From NCBI GenBank assembly GCA_030123545.1, contig CP126124.1, forward strand, positions 3,596,001 through 3,660,000: a stretch of DNA of 64,000 nucleotides, given 5' to 3'. The stretch comes from Burkholderiaceae bacterium. Lineage in GTDB: Bacteria > Pseudomonadota > Gammaproteobacteria > Burkholderiales > Burkholderiaceae_C. Below the pieces are notes generated by a model, which saw only the letters and a list, made by a program, of their open reading frames with translations, was not told the DNA's origin and made no database searches. A program made the position numbers and the translations under genes. Below are positions 34,803 through 43,567 of the stretch, in pieces; within the stretch, counting starts at the first letter, position 1; every line of letters starts with the position of its first letter.

Positions 34803-35504
34803 CTACTTGGAAGGCAGAGTGGAAGGCAGAGCGAAATCGACGACCGCAGCGGCCAGAACGTCGATGCTGTCGACGACGGGACCGATTCGGGACAGCGCAT
34901 GTACGATGACCGACAACTCGCTGCACACCACCAGCAATACGCCGGCGCCTGCGGCCTGCAGTTCCGCAGCCGCGTCAGCGAAGCGCGCTTCGGCTGCCTG
35001 CGACTGGCCGGCCTTGACCGCCCGGATCGCGGCCAGCAGCGGCGCCGAGTCAGCGGGGTGCAATGTTTCTATCCCGCGGCGTGCCAATGGTCGGTCGAAC
35101 AGGCCCGTGCGCTGGACAGCCGGTGACGCCAACAGTCCCACCCGAGGGATTGCCATGCCCGCCACCCAGTCGCACGTCAACTCGATCATGTTGAGTAGCG
35201 GAATGGTCACGGCTGACTGAATGGCCGCCGCGTAGTGGTGCGCGGTATTGCAGGGCATGGCGAGGGCTTCGCAGCCTCCGGCTTCAAGCCGGCGAGCCAT
35301 GCCGGCCAGCACCGGTCCGGGGTCCTCTCCCGTGCCCTCGATCAGAGCCGCGATGCGCGAAGGCACCTGCGGGTTGTTGTCCACCAGCATCGGGATGTGA
35401 TCGGCATCGTCGGATGCAGGTGTCCGCGCGATGATGCGTTGCATCAGCAGCACGGTGGCCTCTGGCCCCATACCGCCAAGGATGCCGATCCGCCGAGGAG
35501 TCAT
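34803..35504 (-). CDS. aspartate/glutamate racemase-family protein
   Basis: 233 residues. It begins GILGGMGPEAT, carries the first catalytic Cys in AMPCNTAHH and the second in VVCSELS, and has the two-domain length of Asp/Glu racemases (YgeA type). It would interconvert D- and L-forms of an acidic amino acid. Its ATG overlaps the DegT stop as ATGA, so the two are translationally coupled. With a cysteate-type lyase in the operon, racemisation of cysteate is a fair guess, not a fact. Confidence 0.85.
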   Translation of the reverse strand: MTPRRIGILGGMGPEATVLLMQRIIARTPASDDADHIPMLVDNNPQVPSRIAALIEGTGEDPGPVLAGMARRLEAGGCEALAMPCNTAHHYAAAIQSAVTIPLLNMIELTCDWVAGMAIPRVGLLASPAVQRTGLFDRPLARRGIETLHPADSAPLLAAIRAVKAGQSQAAEARFADAAAELQAAGAGVLLVVCSELSVIVHALSRIGPVVDSIDVLAAAVVDFALPSTLPSK

Positions 35505-36709
35505 GTCGCTGCCCTTACGCGCAGCCCGGCAGCGCAGTGCGAGATGATGTCGCCGATCTGCGCGCAGTCCTGCAGCGAAAAGGTCAGCGGCAGACGCATA
35601 TCGAACAGAGTGGCGAGGATCGCGTCTGAGCGCGGCAGCGATTGGCGTTGGACGTAACGCCAGTCGTGATGAGTGCTCGTGAAGCCGACCGGCTCGGCCG
35701 CACCGAACCACTTCAGTTCGACCCCTAGCGCAGCGTTTGCTTCCACGAATTCGCGCGCCGCTTTCGGCGAAATGCTGGGCATCGTGAACTGGATCGAGCT
35801 ACCGACGTAGCGCTCAGCTGCGGGGCGCACCGGCAGGCGCAGACCGGAGACGCCGCGCAACTTGAATTCGAGAGTGCGATAGCGCTCGTTCCAGCGTTCG
35901 ATGTTGACGTCCAGGTGAGCGATTTGCGGGCGCAGGATGGCAGCACGCAGATGGTCCATCCGCGCCGAGCAGTTCGGCATGTCGAGCCGTGCATCGGAAA
36001 AGGCGGCAGCGGGCGGCGCCGCACCATGGCGTTCGTACAGCATGTACGAGCCAGAGGCGATGATCGCGCGCACCATGAACTGCGCGTCGTCGCTGGTGAG
36101 CAGGCCGCCCTCGCCAGCGTTGACATGCTTGTAGGTCTGGGCGCTGAAGCAGCCGGCCAGCCCGAAGTTGCCACTTTTCCGACCGTTCCAGGTCGCGCCC
36201 ATGGTATGGGCGCAGTCCTCGATCAGGATCAGGCCGAGCGAGCCTGTCAGTTCGGCCAGCCGCTCCATGTCGCACAGGTGCCCACGCATGTTGGACAGCA
36301 TCAGTACCCGTGCGCCGCGAGCTGCGGCCTTGACGGCCATGTCATCCAAATCGAGCACCAGATCCTTGGTGATTTCGACCAACACGGGGCGCGCGCCAAC
36401 CGCGGCGATCGCGCCTGGGACAGGTGCCAGCGTGAAGGCGTTCGTCAGCACCGGTTCGCCGTGCGCAACGCCCGCGGCGCGCAGCGCGATCTGCATCGCT
36501 TGCCCCCCCGACGCGCACGCCAGGCAATAGCGCGCACCCTGCCAGTCAGCGTATTCGCGCTCGAGCAGCGCGGTTTCGCCTGTTTCGTCTGGGTCGAGGT
36601 TGTAGCGGTGCAAGCGTCCCGAGCGCAGCACTGCCACCGCAGCCTCGATCGCGTCTTCCGCGATTGGCTCCTGCTGCGTGAAGCTGCCGTTGAAACGCCG
36701 CGGATTCAT
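35501..36709 (-). CDS. DegT/DnrJ/EryC1-family PLP aminotransferase
   Basis: 402 residues. The Schiff-base Lys is in SAQTYKHVNAGEGG, the PLP Asp in LIEDCAHTMGA, and ASGGQAMQIALRAAG binds the phosphate. Most relatives act on keto-sugars, but this one sits between a cysteate-type sulfo-lyase and a racemase, overlapping both by 4 bp (ATGA), with no sugar genes around. It may transaminate a sulfonated keto acid or remove nitrogen from an odd amino acid. That would be an unusual role for the family. Confidence 0.82.
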   Translation of the reverse strand: MNPRRFNGSFTQQEPIAEDAIEAAVAVLRSGRLHRYNLDPDETGETALLEREYADWQGARYCLACASGGQAMQIALRAAGVAHGEPVLTNAFTLAPVPGAIAAVGARPVLVEITKDLVLDLDDMAVKAAARGARVLMLSNMRGHLCDMERLAELTGSLGLILIEDCAHTMGATWNGRKSGNFGLAGCFSAQTYKHVNAGEGGLLTSDDAQFMVRAIIASGSYMLYERHGAAPPAAAFSDARLDMPNCSARMDHLRAAILRPQIAHLDVNIERWNERYRTLEFKLRGVSGLRLPVRPAAERYVGSSIQFTMPSISPKAAREFVEANAALGVELKWFGAAEPVGFTSTHHDWRYVQRQSLPRSDAILATLFDMRLPLTFSLQDCAQIGDIISHCAAGLRVRAAT

Positions 36710-37716
36710 TTCGGTGCTGCGTAGCCGAAGCTGGACGTGTAGCCGAACAGCGCCACAGACCCGCCGGTATGGAGGAACACGACTCGCTGGCCGCGTTTGA
36801 ATTCGCCCTTCCGGATGAGGTCGATCAGCCCGGCAGCGCCCTTGCCTGAGTAGACCGGGTCGAGCAGGATGCCTTCGAGCCGGGCGAAAAGCTCGATCGC
36901 CTCGATTGCACCAGGGGTCGGAATGCCGTAGCCGTCACCGACGTAATCTGTGTTGGCGACGACGTCCTCGCGTGCGACGACACCGGGGCAGCCGAGCTTG
37001 TCGGCTGTCGCTTGCGCGAGCTTGAACACGCTTTCTTCCTGCTTTGCCTTCGGCGCGCGCACGCCGACGCCGAGCACCGGAATCTGCGCGTTGAGCGCCT
37101 TCAACCCAGCAACCAGACCAGCCTGCGTGCCAGCGCTGCCGGTTGCGTGCACGAGGTGATCGATGCGCAGGCTGCGCTCATTGGCTTGATGCAGCAATTC
37201 GAGCGCGCAATTGGCATAACCGAGAGCACCTGTCGGGTTCGAACCGCCGCCGGGAATGGTGTACACGCGCTTGCCGTCAGCGCGAAAGCGATCGGCGACC
37301 GCTTCCATTTCGGCATTCATATCCTGACTGGCCGGTCTCCTCTCAATGCTCGCGCCATGGAGCAAGTCGAGGAAGACGTTGCCGTTGGTGTTGTAGGCTG
37401 GATCCTTCGAGCCAGTACGATCCTCGAGCAAGATGTGGCAGGCCATACCCAGCTTTGCAGCAAAGGCTGCCGTCTGGCGTGCATGGTTGGACTGTGTGGC
37501 GCCCTGGGTCATCACCAGGTCCGCCTTTTGCGCCTTCGCCTCGGCCAGCAGAAACTCGAGCTTGCGTGTCTTGTTGCCACCGGTAGACAACCCAGTGCAG
37601 TCATCGCGTTTGATCCAGATCTCGGGCCCACCGAGGTGCTCCGACAGGCGCGCCATCGGCTCCAGTGGTGTCGGTAAGTGCGCTAAGTGCAGGCGAGGGA
37701 AGCGAGCCAGATGCAT
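36706..37716 (-). CDS. cuyA: L-cysteate sulfo-lyase-like PLP enzyme (CuyA / D-cysteine desulfhydrase family)
   Basis: 336 residues. The Schiff-base Lys49 lies in STGGNKTRKLEF; TQGATQSNHARQTAAFAAKLG is the PLP-phosphate and catalytic Ser/Asn loop, and the C-terminal HTGGSVALFGY matches the ACC deaminase/D-cysteine desulfhydrase family. The opening MHLARFPRLHLAHLPTPLEPM resembles CuyA, which splits L-cysteate to pyruvate, sulfite and ammonia. Sulfonate-type neighbours support CuyA over D-cysteine desulfhydrase. It is the first gene of the minus-strand operon, divergent from a LysR gene. Confidence 0.75.
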   Translation of the reverse strand: MHLARFPRLHLAHLPTPLEPMARLSEHLGGPEIWIKRDDCTGLSTGGNKTRKLEFLLAEAKAQKADLVMTQGATQSNHARQTAAFAAKLGMACHILLEDRTGSKDPAYNTNGNVFLDLLHGASIERRPASQDMNAEMEAVADRFRADGKRVYTIPGGGSNPTGALGYANCALELLHQANERSLRIDHLVHATGSAGTQAGLVAGLKALNAQIPVLGVGVRAPKAKQEESVFKLAQATADKLGCPGVVAREDVVANTDYVGDGYGIPTPGAIEAIELFARLEGILLDPVYSGKGAAGLIDLIRKGEFKRGQRVVFLHTGGSVALFGYTSSFGYAAPK

Positions 37717-37825
37717 ACGACCTCAAAAATGACTTTGCTTGCATATTGTTGGCGATAGATATAAGGGTTGCAAATGCAAATTTTGGCTTCTAATATGCGC
37801 TTTACGCAATATATGGCGAAGGCCG
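37717..37825. promoter_or_regulatory. divergent promoter region between cuyA and its LysR regulator
   Basis: 109 AT-rich bases between two divergent starts. It holds the inverted repeat TTGCA-AA-TGCAA at 37768-37779, which fits a LysR T-N11-A type recognition site, with TATTG and ATATAAG tracts that could serve as -10 elements. This is where a co-inducer-responsive LysR protein would act on the cuyA operon. Confidence 0.5.
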
Positions 37826-38749
37826 ATGAACATGAGGCTGGAGTGGCTGGAGGATTTGCTCGCGGTCCTCGAGACGGACTCTTTGAACGCCGCGGCGGAG
37901 AGGCGCTTCCTGACGCAGCCCGCGTTTTCGCGGCGGTTGCAGACCATCGAGCAGATGGTCGGCGTACCGCTGGTAGACCGTGCGTGCAAGCCGGCTCGCC
38001 CATTGCCCGTGCTACTCAGGCAGCGCGACCGCATCCGCGAACTGACCTTGGATTTGCGCGATTTGGCCTATGAGATGAAGCGCGGCGATGCGCTGGAGCG
38101 AATCGTCATCGCCAGTCAGCACGCGATCATGACGACGCTCGCGCCCGAGTTGGTGAAACGAGTGTCTGCACAGGTTCCGGGTGGCATCCTGCTGCGCTCC
38201 GGAAACTACGACGAGTGCCAGTCCCTGCTGCTTTCACGCCAGGCACAGATGACGCTGACGTATCGCTCGACCGACATGCGAGCGGAGTTGAGGCGGGATT
38301 ACCTCGAAGAGCTCGTGCTCGGCAACGAGCGCCTGATACCCGTGATCGCTCGCGAAAGCTTGCCGAAGCTTCGGGTCGCGCTGCAGGCAGGCGAACTGCC
38401 TGTTGTCGCGTATCCCGCAGACGTGTTCCTCGGTCAGGTGTTCGCGCGTGAGTTGCAGCCACGCCTACCCGACAGCCCGTTTGTTCATCGACAAGCCGAA
38501 ACCGCGCTGACGTTGGCGGCGCTGCAGATGGCCGTCGCCGGCATCGGCGTGGCCTGGGTGCCATACGCGCTCGCCGCGCGCGATGTCAAGGACGGCACGC
38601 TGAAGGACCTTCGAGAGTCGCTCCCTGATTGCGGACTCGAGATCGTGGCGGCGAGGCAGGCGCACGCCCCCACCGCCGCCGAGTCTGCCGTCTGGGAAGC
38701 GCTGCGCACGCTTCAGTCGCCTGCCGGGCCCGCGCCGCAGCAGTCGTGA
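37826..38749 (+). CDS. LysR-family regulator of the sulfonate operon (CuyR-like position)
   Basis: 307 residues. The HTH is LEDLLAVLETDSLNAAAERRFLTQPAFSRRLQTIEQMVG, then a LysR substrate domain. The start at 37826 (MNMRLEWL) follows GCGAAGGCC; 37832 is possible. It is divergent from cuyA, the usual place for the operon's own regulator. It ends 263 bp before the unknown gene at 39013. The ligand could be cysteate or sulfolactate, by context only. Confidence 0.88.
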   Translation: MNMRLEWLEDLLAVLETDSLNAAAERRFLTQPAFSRRLQTIEQMVGVPLVDRACKPARPLPVLLRQRDRIRELTLDLRDLAYEMKRGDALERIVIASQHAIMTTLAPELVKRVSAQVPGGILLRSGNYDECQSLLLSRQAQMTLTYRSTDMRAELRRDYLEELVLGNERLIPVIARESLPKLRVALQAGELPVVAYPADVFLGQVFARELQPRLPDSPFVHRQAETALTLAALQMAVAGIGVAWVPYALAARDVKDGTLKDLRESLPDCGLEIVAARQAHAPTAAESAVWEALRTLQSPAGPAPQQS

Positions 38750-39012
38750 CGATGCCACCGCCGCGATTGCGGTGCCGCCCAAGTGTGAGTGCCGAGAAAA
38801 TTTCTCCCGCTCGCGTCAGCATTCGCCCTTACCGGTACCGGTCGACGGTCCAGGTCGGCCCCGGCGCGACGATTGCGACGTTGACGTAGCAGCGCGCCAA
38901 TGCTTCCGCCACGTCCGCCAGCACATCCTGACGCCGAGCCACCTGCACTGGCTGTTGCTATACGCTGGTCGCGGGGCGGACGGTCGGGCGCGGTAGCGTC
39001 GGTTGCCGTCGG

Positions 39013-39525
39013 TCAGTTGCCGACGCCTTCGAGCGCGCGCTCGAGCGGTCGGCATTTTTCCGCGCCGACCGCATCGCGGATGCGCGGCACCAGCTGCACC
39101 AGTTGCTCGTAGCCGAGCGCGGCCTCGACCGCGAGGTTCAGCCGGAAGCCGCGCAGGCCCATGCTGGCGGTGAGCTGGGTCGCGATCGGATAGGCCTTCA
39201 GATAGCGTTCCTTCGGCGACGACTCTGATGCCGGCGGCGCGGCCGGCGCTGCAGGCAGGGCCGGCGCAGCCTGTGCGTTGCGCGATGCGGAGACAGGGGC
39301 CGTGCCGGCCACGGAGGGCGACTCGTCGGCCGGCCCGAGCAGGCCGAGCGCGACCATGTGCGCGACATCGGCTTCGACCACCCCGAGGCCGGAGGTCGCG
39401 GCGAGCACGTCGCTCACGGTGCGCGTGCCATCGAACAGGATGAACGCCGAGCGCTGCCGCAGCGCCAAGTCCGCGGAACGCTCCCGCAACGCACGCAGCC
39501 CAAGCTCGGTCTTCCTGTATCGCAT
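39013..39525 (-). CDS. unknown protein, intact copy of the duplicated gene
   Basis: 170 residues, family not recognised. The N-terminal half (residues 1-75, TELGLRALRERSADLALRQRSAFILFDG...) looks like a small winged-helix or helical domain; an Ala/Pro-rich linker follows (about 80-105), then a second conserved helical part (SPKERYLKAYPIATQLTASM). The start at 39525 (MRYRKTE) is preferred; 39591 is possible. Its 3' 276 bp are duplicated at 28931-29206. It was probably a resident core gene into or beside which the island came. It diverges from the AraC gene. Confidence 0.6.
   Translation of the reverse strand: MRYRKTELGLRALRERSADLALRQRSAFILFDGTRTVSDVLAATSGLGVVEADVAHMVALGLLGPADESPSVAGTAPVSASRNAQAAPALPAAPAAPPASESSPKERYLKAYPIATQLTASMGLRGFRLNLAVEAALGYEQLVQLVPRIRDAVGAEKCRPLERALEGVGN
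39023..39298. repeat. right copy of the 276-bp direct repeat
   Basis: Matches 28931-29206 in the same orientation with five substitutions, all in the first 95 bp, and no gap. It lies inside an intact gene, whereas the left copy is cut by the IS. The pair spans 10,092 bp. Confidence 0.92.
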
Positions 39526-39671
39526 TGTTACGGCGGAGTTTAGTGAGTCCTGCCCGGCCTGACCAGACGCGATCCTTGTTGAATCCGGCAATTTGCAACA
39601 TTCCGGGCCTTAGGCTATTCGCTGCGGCGCTCGCAGCAGCTCAACTGCCGCTTTTCAGCCAAGCCGGTTTG

Positions 39672-40715
39672 ATGAGCTGTAACGGCATTTGCGTCGCACT
39701 TGCAAAGGCCAACCCGAAGTGCTATCAAGCAGCACCCTTAGTAAGGGTACAGTCAGATTGGTCGGCGTGCCGTGAAGACGATTTCGTGAAGCCATTGATT
39801 ACCCCTGATGAGGTGCCGCGCTGGATTCCCGGCCAGTTGACCCTGGACAGTGCTCCGTTGGGATGGGAGGGGCTGGCGCTCAAGGGTTATCAATACGACA
39901 GCCTTGATGTTGCTATTCCCTCCATGCGTGACTATATGATCGTGCGCTACAAAGGCGATGAAGCGGTCATGAGCCGGCGCGCGGGCGGTCCGTGGCGCAG
40001 CGAGCGCGTTGGGCTCGGCGTGTTTTCCCTGCTGACTCGCGGCGAGTCGTCTCAGTGGAAGTGGGACCGTCCGATCGACGTCACCCACATTTATTTGCCA
40101 CAAGCGGAGATGCGCCGTGTTGCGGAGGACGTCTTCGAACGCAGCATCGACGACGTCGGCATGGAAGACTGTGTCCGATCCGAGGATCCGATCCTGACCG
40201 GGCTGATGACCGCCTTTGAGGTTGAGTTCAAAAGCGGCGGTCTCGGCGGCAATCTCTATCGAGCCGCCCTCATGGATCAACTCGGCATCCACCTGTTGCG
40301 GCACTACGCAAAGATCAGATTCCGCGAGGTGCCTCTTGGCGGCCGCATGGCTAACTGGCAACGGCGTCGCCTGATCGAGTACATCGAAGCGAATTTGGCT
40401 CGCAGCATCAAGCTGGAGGAGATGGCCCGCGAGGCCGGTATGAGCGTCTCGGGGTTAATCCGCAAGTTCAACGCGGAGTTCGGCTGCGCGCCTCACGCAT
40501 ACGTTCTGAACCGGCGCCTGGAGCGCGCCATGCGGCTCCTGGGTGATCAAGCCGCGATGCCGTTGAAGCTCATCGCCGCGGACTGCGGCTTCTCCGACCA
40601 GAGTCACCTCATTCGTCACTTCAAGCGAGCCATTCAGCAGACGCCCGTGGAATACCGAACCTCGGTCACCGGCAGGTCCGTGTCGCCGCTCGACCCCGAC
40701 AACGGCGCCGGTTGA
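39672..40715 (+). CDS. AraC-family transcriptional regulator (ChnR-like position)
   Basis: About 347 residues. The C-terminal AraC double HTH is clear: LARSIKLEEMAREAGMSVSGLIRKFNAEFGCAPHAYVLNRRLERAMRLL, then IAADCGFSDQSHLIRHFKR. The N-terminal part resembles the effector domain of AraC proteins such as ChnR. The start is uncertain: 39672 is the first plausible ATG, but conservation seems to begin later, near 39780. It converges on the alcohol dehydrogenase gene and is the likely activator of the BVMO operon at 40764-44470. Confidence 0.82.
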   Translation: MSCNGICVALAKANPKCYQAAPLVRVQSDWSACREDDFVKPLITPDEVPRWIPGQLTLDSAPLGWEGLALKGYQYDSLDVAIPSMRDYMIVRYKGDEAVMSRRAGGPWRSERVGLGVFSLLTRGESSQWKWDRPIDVTHIYLPQAEMRRVAEDVFERSIDDVGMEDCVRSEDPILTGLMTAFEVEFKSGGLGGNLYRAALMDQLGIHLLRHYAKIRFREVPLGGRMANWQRRRLIEYIEANLARSIKLEEMAREAGMSVSGLIRKFNAEFGCAPHAYVLNRRLERAMRLLGDQAAMPLKLIAADCGFSDQSHLIRHFKRAIQQTPVEYRTSVTGRSVSPLDPDNGAG

Positions 40716-40763
40716 CTCACCGGGTCGCGGGTTTGCACCCAAAAGAAAGCCTACCGACGCGAA

Positions 40764-41816
40764 TCACGGAACCAGGACCGTGCGCCCGATGATCCTTCCG
40801 TGGTGGAGATCGTCGATGGCCTGGTTCACTTGGTCCAGCGGGCGGCGCGACACCGGAATAGGCTTCATACCGCTGCGTTTGACCAAGTCCACGAGTTCAC
40901 GCAGCTCCGACAAGGTGCCGACGTAGTTGCCCTCGATGCACAGGGGGCGCAATGGGAGGGTCGGCAGTGACACGGTGATGTCACCGCCCATCAGACCGCA
41001 GATCACGATGTGCCCGCCTCGCCGAGCACTCTGCATGGCCAGCGAGACGGTCGCCGTTGATCCCACCAGGTCAAGGATCGGACCGGCGCCTCCGTGGGTC
41101 GCCGCGATGACTTGCTTCGCGGCATCGGAAGCCTTGCCGTCGACGACCGCCAGAGCGCCTGCGGCCAGCGCAGCGTCGCGCTTGGCGGGGTCGATGTCGA
41201 CCACGATCGCACCCTGTCCTCCCAGCGCCTTCAGTACTTCGATGGCCATCAGACCCAAGCCGCCGGCGCCGATGATCAGGGTCGGCTCGTTCCTGATGTC
41301 ATCCCCCAGTTTCCGGATTGCACTGTAGGTCGTCACACCTGCGCAGGCCAGCGGTGCCGCCTCGGCCTCGTCCATGCCGTCGATGTCGATGAGGTAGCGC
41401 GGATGGGGAACGAGGACGCAGTCCGCGAACCCGCCCGGCCTGGCCACGCCAAGGGCGCGCCCCTTGAGGCAGATGTTCTCGTCGCCGCGCAGGCAGGTGG
41501 CGCACTCGCCGCAACCGATCCAGGGGTAGATCAGATAGCGGGTACCGACCTCGACGGCCTCCGCCTCGGGGCCGACGGATACGACCTCGCCGCAAATCTC
41601 ATGGCTGAGGGTCAGCGGTGGCTTGATCCCACGGTCCGAAAGGTTCAACCGCTTCCCGCCGCCCAAATCGTAGTAACCCTGCCAAAGGTGCAGGTCCGTG
41701 TGGCACAAGCCGGCCGCCGTCACCCGGACAAGCACCTCCGTTCCCACGAGTCGCAGGGTGTCTCGCTCGACCAGTTCCAGTGGCTGTCCATGATGGACGA
41801 CGCAAAAGCAGCGCAT
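40764..41816 (-). CDS. zinc-dependent alcohol dehydrogenase (ChnD-like)
   Basis: 350 residues, MDR fold. The catalytic-Zn ligands are in GLCHTDLHLW and SHEICGEV; the four structural-Zn cysteines are in CGECATCLRGDENIC; NAD binding is GAGGLGLMAIEVL. AAGGA precedes the ATG at 41816. It is the third gene after the esterase and BVMO in one direction. In Acinetobacter the 6-hydroxyhexanoate dehydrogenase ChnD is this size and type, which is the best guess here; another medium-chain alcohol is possible. Confidence 0.85.
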   Translation of the reverse strand: MRCFCVVHHGQPLELVERDTLRLVGTEVLVRVTAAGLCHTDLHLWQGYYDLGGGKRLNLSDRGIKPPLTLSHEICGEVVSVGPEAEAVEVGTRYLIYPWIGCGECATCLRGDENICLKGRALGVARPGGFADCVLVPHPRYLIDIDGMDEAEAAPLACAGVTTYSAIRKLGDDIRNEPTLIIGAGGLGLMAIEVLKALGGQGAIVVDIDPAKRDAALAAGALAVVDGKASDAAKQVIAATHGGAGPILDLVGSTATVSLAMQSARRGGHIVICGLMGGDITVSLPTLPLRPLCIEGNYVGTLSELRELVDLVKRSGMKPIPVSRRPLDQVNQAIDDLHHGRIIGRTVLVP

Positions 41817-41888
41817 GGTGCATCCTTCGTTCGTTGTCCGCGTGCCGCAAGTGGCTGCAGGGGCCGCGGGCGAGCGCGGCACCGGGCT

Positions 41889-43487
41889 TCAGTTGAAAGC
41901 GAACCCTTCATAGCCGGCGCTCCTGACGGTCTCGAGCTGCTGCCGATAAGCACCGATCCCGGCCATGTAGAACATGACGGTCTTCTTCTTGCCGGGGATG
42001 TTGGCACCGAAGATCCACGAGTCGACCTTCGGGAACAGCGTGTAGTTCGCGATCGTCTGGCAGGTCTCGGTCCAGCTGTCCTCGGCCTTCTTGGTCGGCT
42101 CGATAGTCGAAACCTTCGACCTTTCGGCATGGCCGATGGCCCCGCCGATCCAGTCCACCTGCGCCTCGATGCTCGGGGGCAAGTTCGTGAACGGGCCGTT
42201 GGGGCCGAGGATCATGAACATGTTCGGGAAGCCGTGGGTAGACACACCCAGGTAACTGGTGGGTCCGTCGGTCCAGTACTCGTCGATGTGGCGTCCGCCG
42301 CGTCCGCGCAGATTCATGGATCGGTAGTTGCCGTCGACCGCGTCGAAACCGGTGGCGAAGACGAGCACATCGAGCTTGTGCAGGACGCCGTCAGCCGTGA
42401 GCACCCCGTCGGAGGTGATCTTCTCGATCGGGTTCTCCGCGAGCGAGACCAGCGAGACGTTGTCGCGGTTGAAGGTCTCGTAGTAGCCCTCGTTGCACAG
42501 CGGGCGCTTGGCGTACAGGCCGGTCGGGGTGAGCTTGCGGGCGGTCTCCGGGTCCTTGACGATCTCCTTGATCTTGGCGCGGATGAAGGCGGCCGCGGTC
42601 TCGTTCGCCTGCTCGTTGGTGGCGATGTCGCAGAACGTGCCGAACATGAACCGGAAGCCGTTGCCCTTGTCCCAGTTCTCCTGGTAGACGCGCTGGCGCT
42701 CGTCCTCGGAGACTTTCATCGCCTCGACGCCGCTTTCCTGGAAGCCGAAGGCAACCACCGAGTTGCGCACCTGCTCCCAGATGGCGTCGAAGTTCTTCTT
42801 GGTCTCGCCGACCTCGTGCTGGTCGACCGGGCCGTTGCCGGACGGCACGCAGTACTGGGGCGAGCGCTGGAACACCGTCAGATGTCCGGCCTTCTTGGGA
42901 GCGGCGACGATGAACTGCGTTCCGGTGGAACCGGTCCCGATCACGCCGACGCGCTTGCCGGTGATGTCGAGGTCGTCCGGCCAGGCGTTGGTGTGCACCG
43001 TCCTGCCGGCGAAGCTGTCGCGCCCGGGAATGTCAGGGATGTTGGTCTTGGCGAGCAGACCGAGCGCCGTCACCAGGTAGCGGCTCGTGAACTCCTCGCC
43101 GGTGCCCGTGCGGACCCGCCAGAGGTTGCGCTCCTCGTCGAACACCGCACCCGTCACCTCGGTGTTCAGCTGGATGTCGCGGCGCAGGTCAAAGCGGTCC
43201 ACGACGTGGTTGAGGTAGTTCTCGATGTCGGGCTGCTCGAGGTAGCGGGTTCGCCAGTCCCACTGCTGCAGCAGTTCCTTGTCGAAGGAGTAGCGGTAAA
43301 CGAAGCCCTCGGTGTCGGACTTGCAGCCGGGGTAGCGGTTGAAGTACCAGGTGCCGCCGACGCCACCGCCCTTCTCGAAGGCCCGGGTCTTGAGCCCGAG
43401 CTCGTTGCGCAGCTTGTGCAGCATGTAGATGCCGCCGAACCCGGCGCCGATGACGATGGCGTCCAAGTGCTGCTCGTTGTTTTCCAT
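41889..43487 (-). CDS. chnB: cyclohexanone-type Baeyer-Villiger monooxygenase
   Basis: 532 residues, FAD flavoprotein. The first Rossmann motif is GAGFGGIYML, the BVMO fingerprint is FAGRTVHTNAWPD, and the NADPH Rossmann motif is GVIGTGSTGTQF. RYPGCKSDTE, ATGFDAVDGNY, LGPNGPFTNLPPSIE and SWIFGANIPGKK match Acinetobacter cyclohexanone monooxygenase almost block for block, as I recall that sequence. It inserts oxygen into a cyclic ketone to give a lactone using NADPH and O2. Codon use is rich in GTC/CTG/GAG and more uniform than its neighbours. The esterase gene lies upstream and the dehydrogenase downstream. Confidence 0.93.
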   Translation of the reverse strand: MENNEQHLDAIVIGAGFGGIYMLHKLRNELGLKTRAFEKGGGVGGTWYFNRYPGCKSDTEGFVYRYSFDKELLQQWDWRTRYLEQPDIENYLNHVVDRFDLRRDIQLNTEVTGAVFDEERNLWRVRTGTGEEFTSRYLVTALGLLAKTNIPDIPGRDSFAGRTVHTNAWPDDLDITGKRVGVIGTGSTGTQFIVAAPKKAGHLTVFQRSPQYCVPSGNGPVDQHEVGETKKNFDAIWEQVRNSVVAFGFQESGVEAMKVSEDERQRVYQENWDKGNGFRFMFGTFCDIATNEQANETAAAFIRAKIKEIVKDPETARKLTPTGLYAKRPLCNEGYYETFNRDNVSLVSLAENPIEKITSDGVLTADGVLHKLDVLVFATGFDAVDGNYRSMNLRGRGGRHIDEYWTDGPTSYLGVSTHGFPNMFMILGPNGPFTNLPPSIEAQVDWIGGAIGHAERSKVSTIEPTKKAEDSWTETCQTIANYTLFPKVDSWIFGANIPGKKKTVMFYMAGIGAYRQQLETVRSAGYEGFAFN

Positions 43488-43567
43488 GGCAATAGTCTCC
43501 TGTCAGTGAAATGATTGAAATGCCGGCGCCGTGCGCGGCGGTCAGTCCGAAATACTCACGGGGGCGT

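Larger units (their letters stand above)
29207..39022. other. accessory segment between 276-bp direct repeats (putative sulfonate island)
   Basis: Bounded by the duplicate halves at 28931-29206 and 39023-39298. It holds an IS3 element and a one-way minus-strand gene run from cuyA (37716) to a decarboxylase (30480), with a divergent LysR. By eye 30443-33177 is less GC-rich than 33178-37716, so the segment looks built from at least two sources. No integrase or tRNA was found. Confidence 0.65.
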
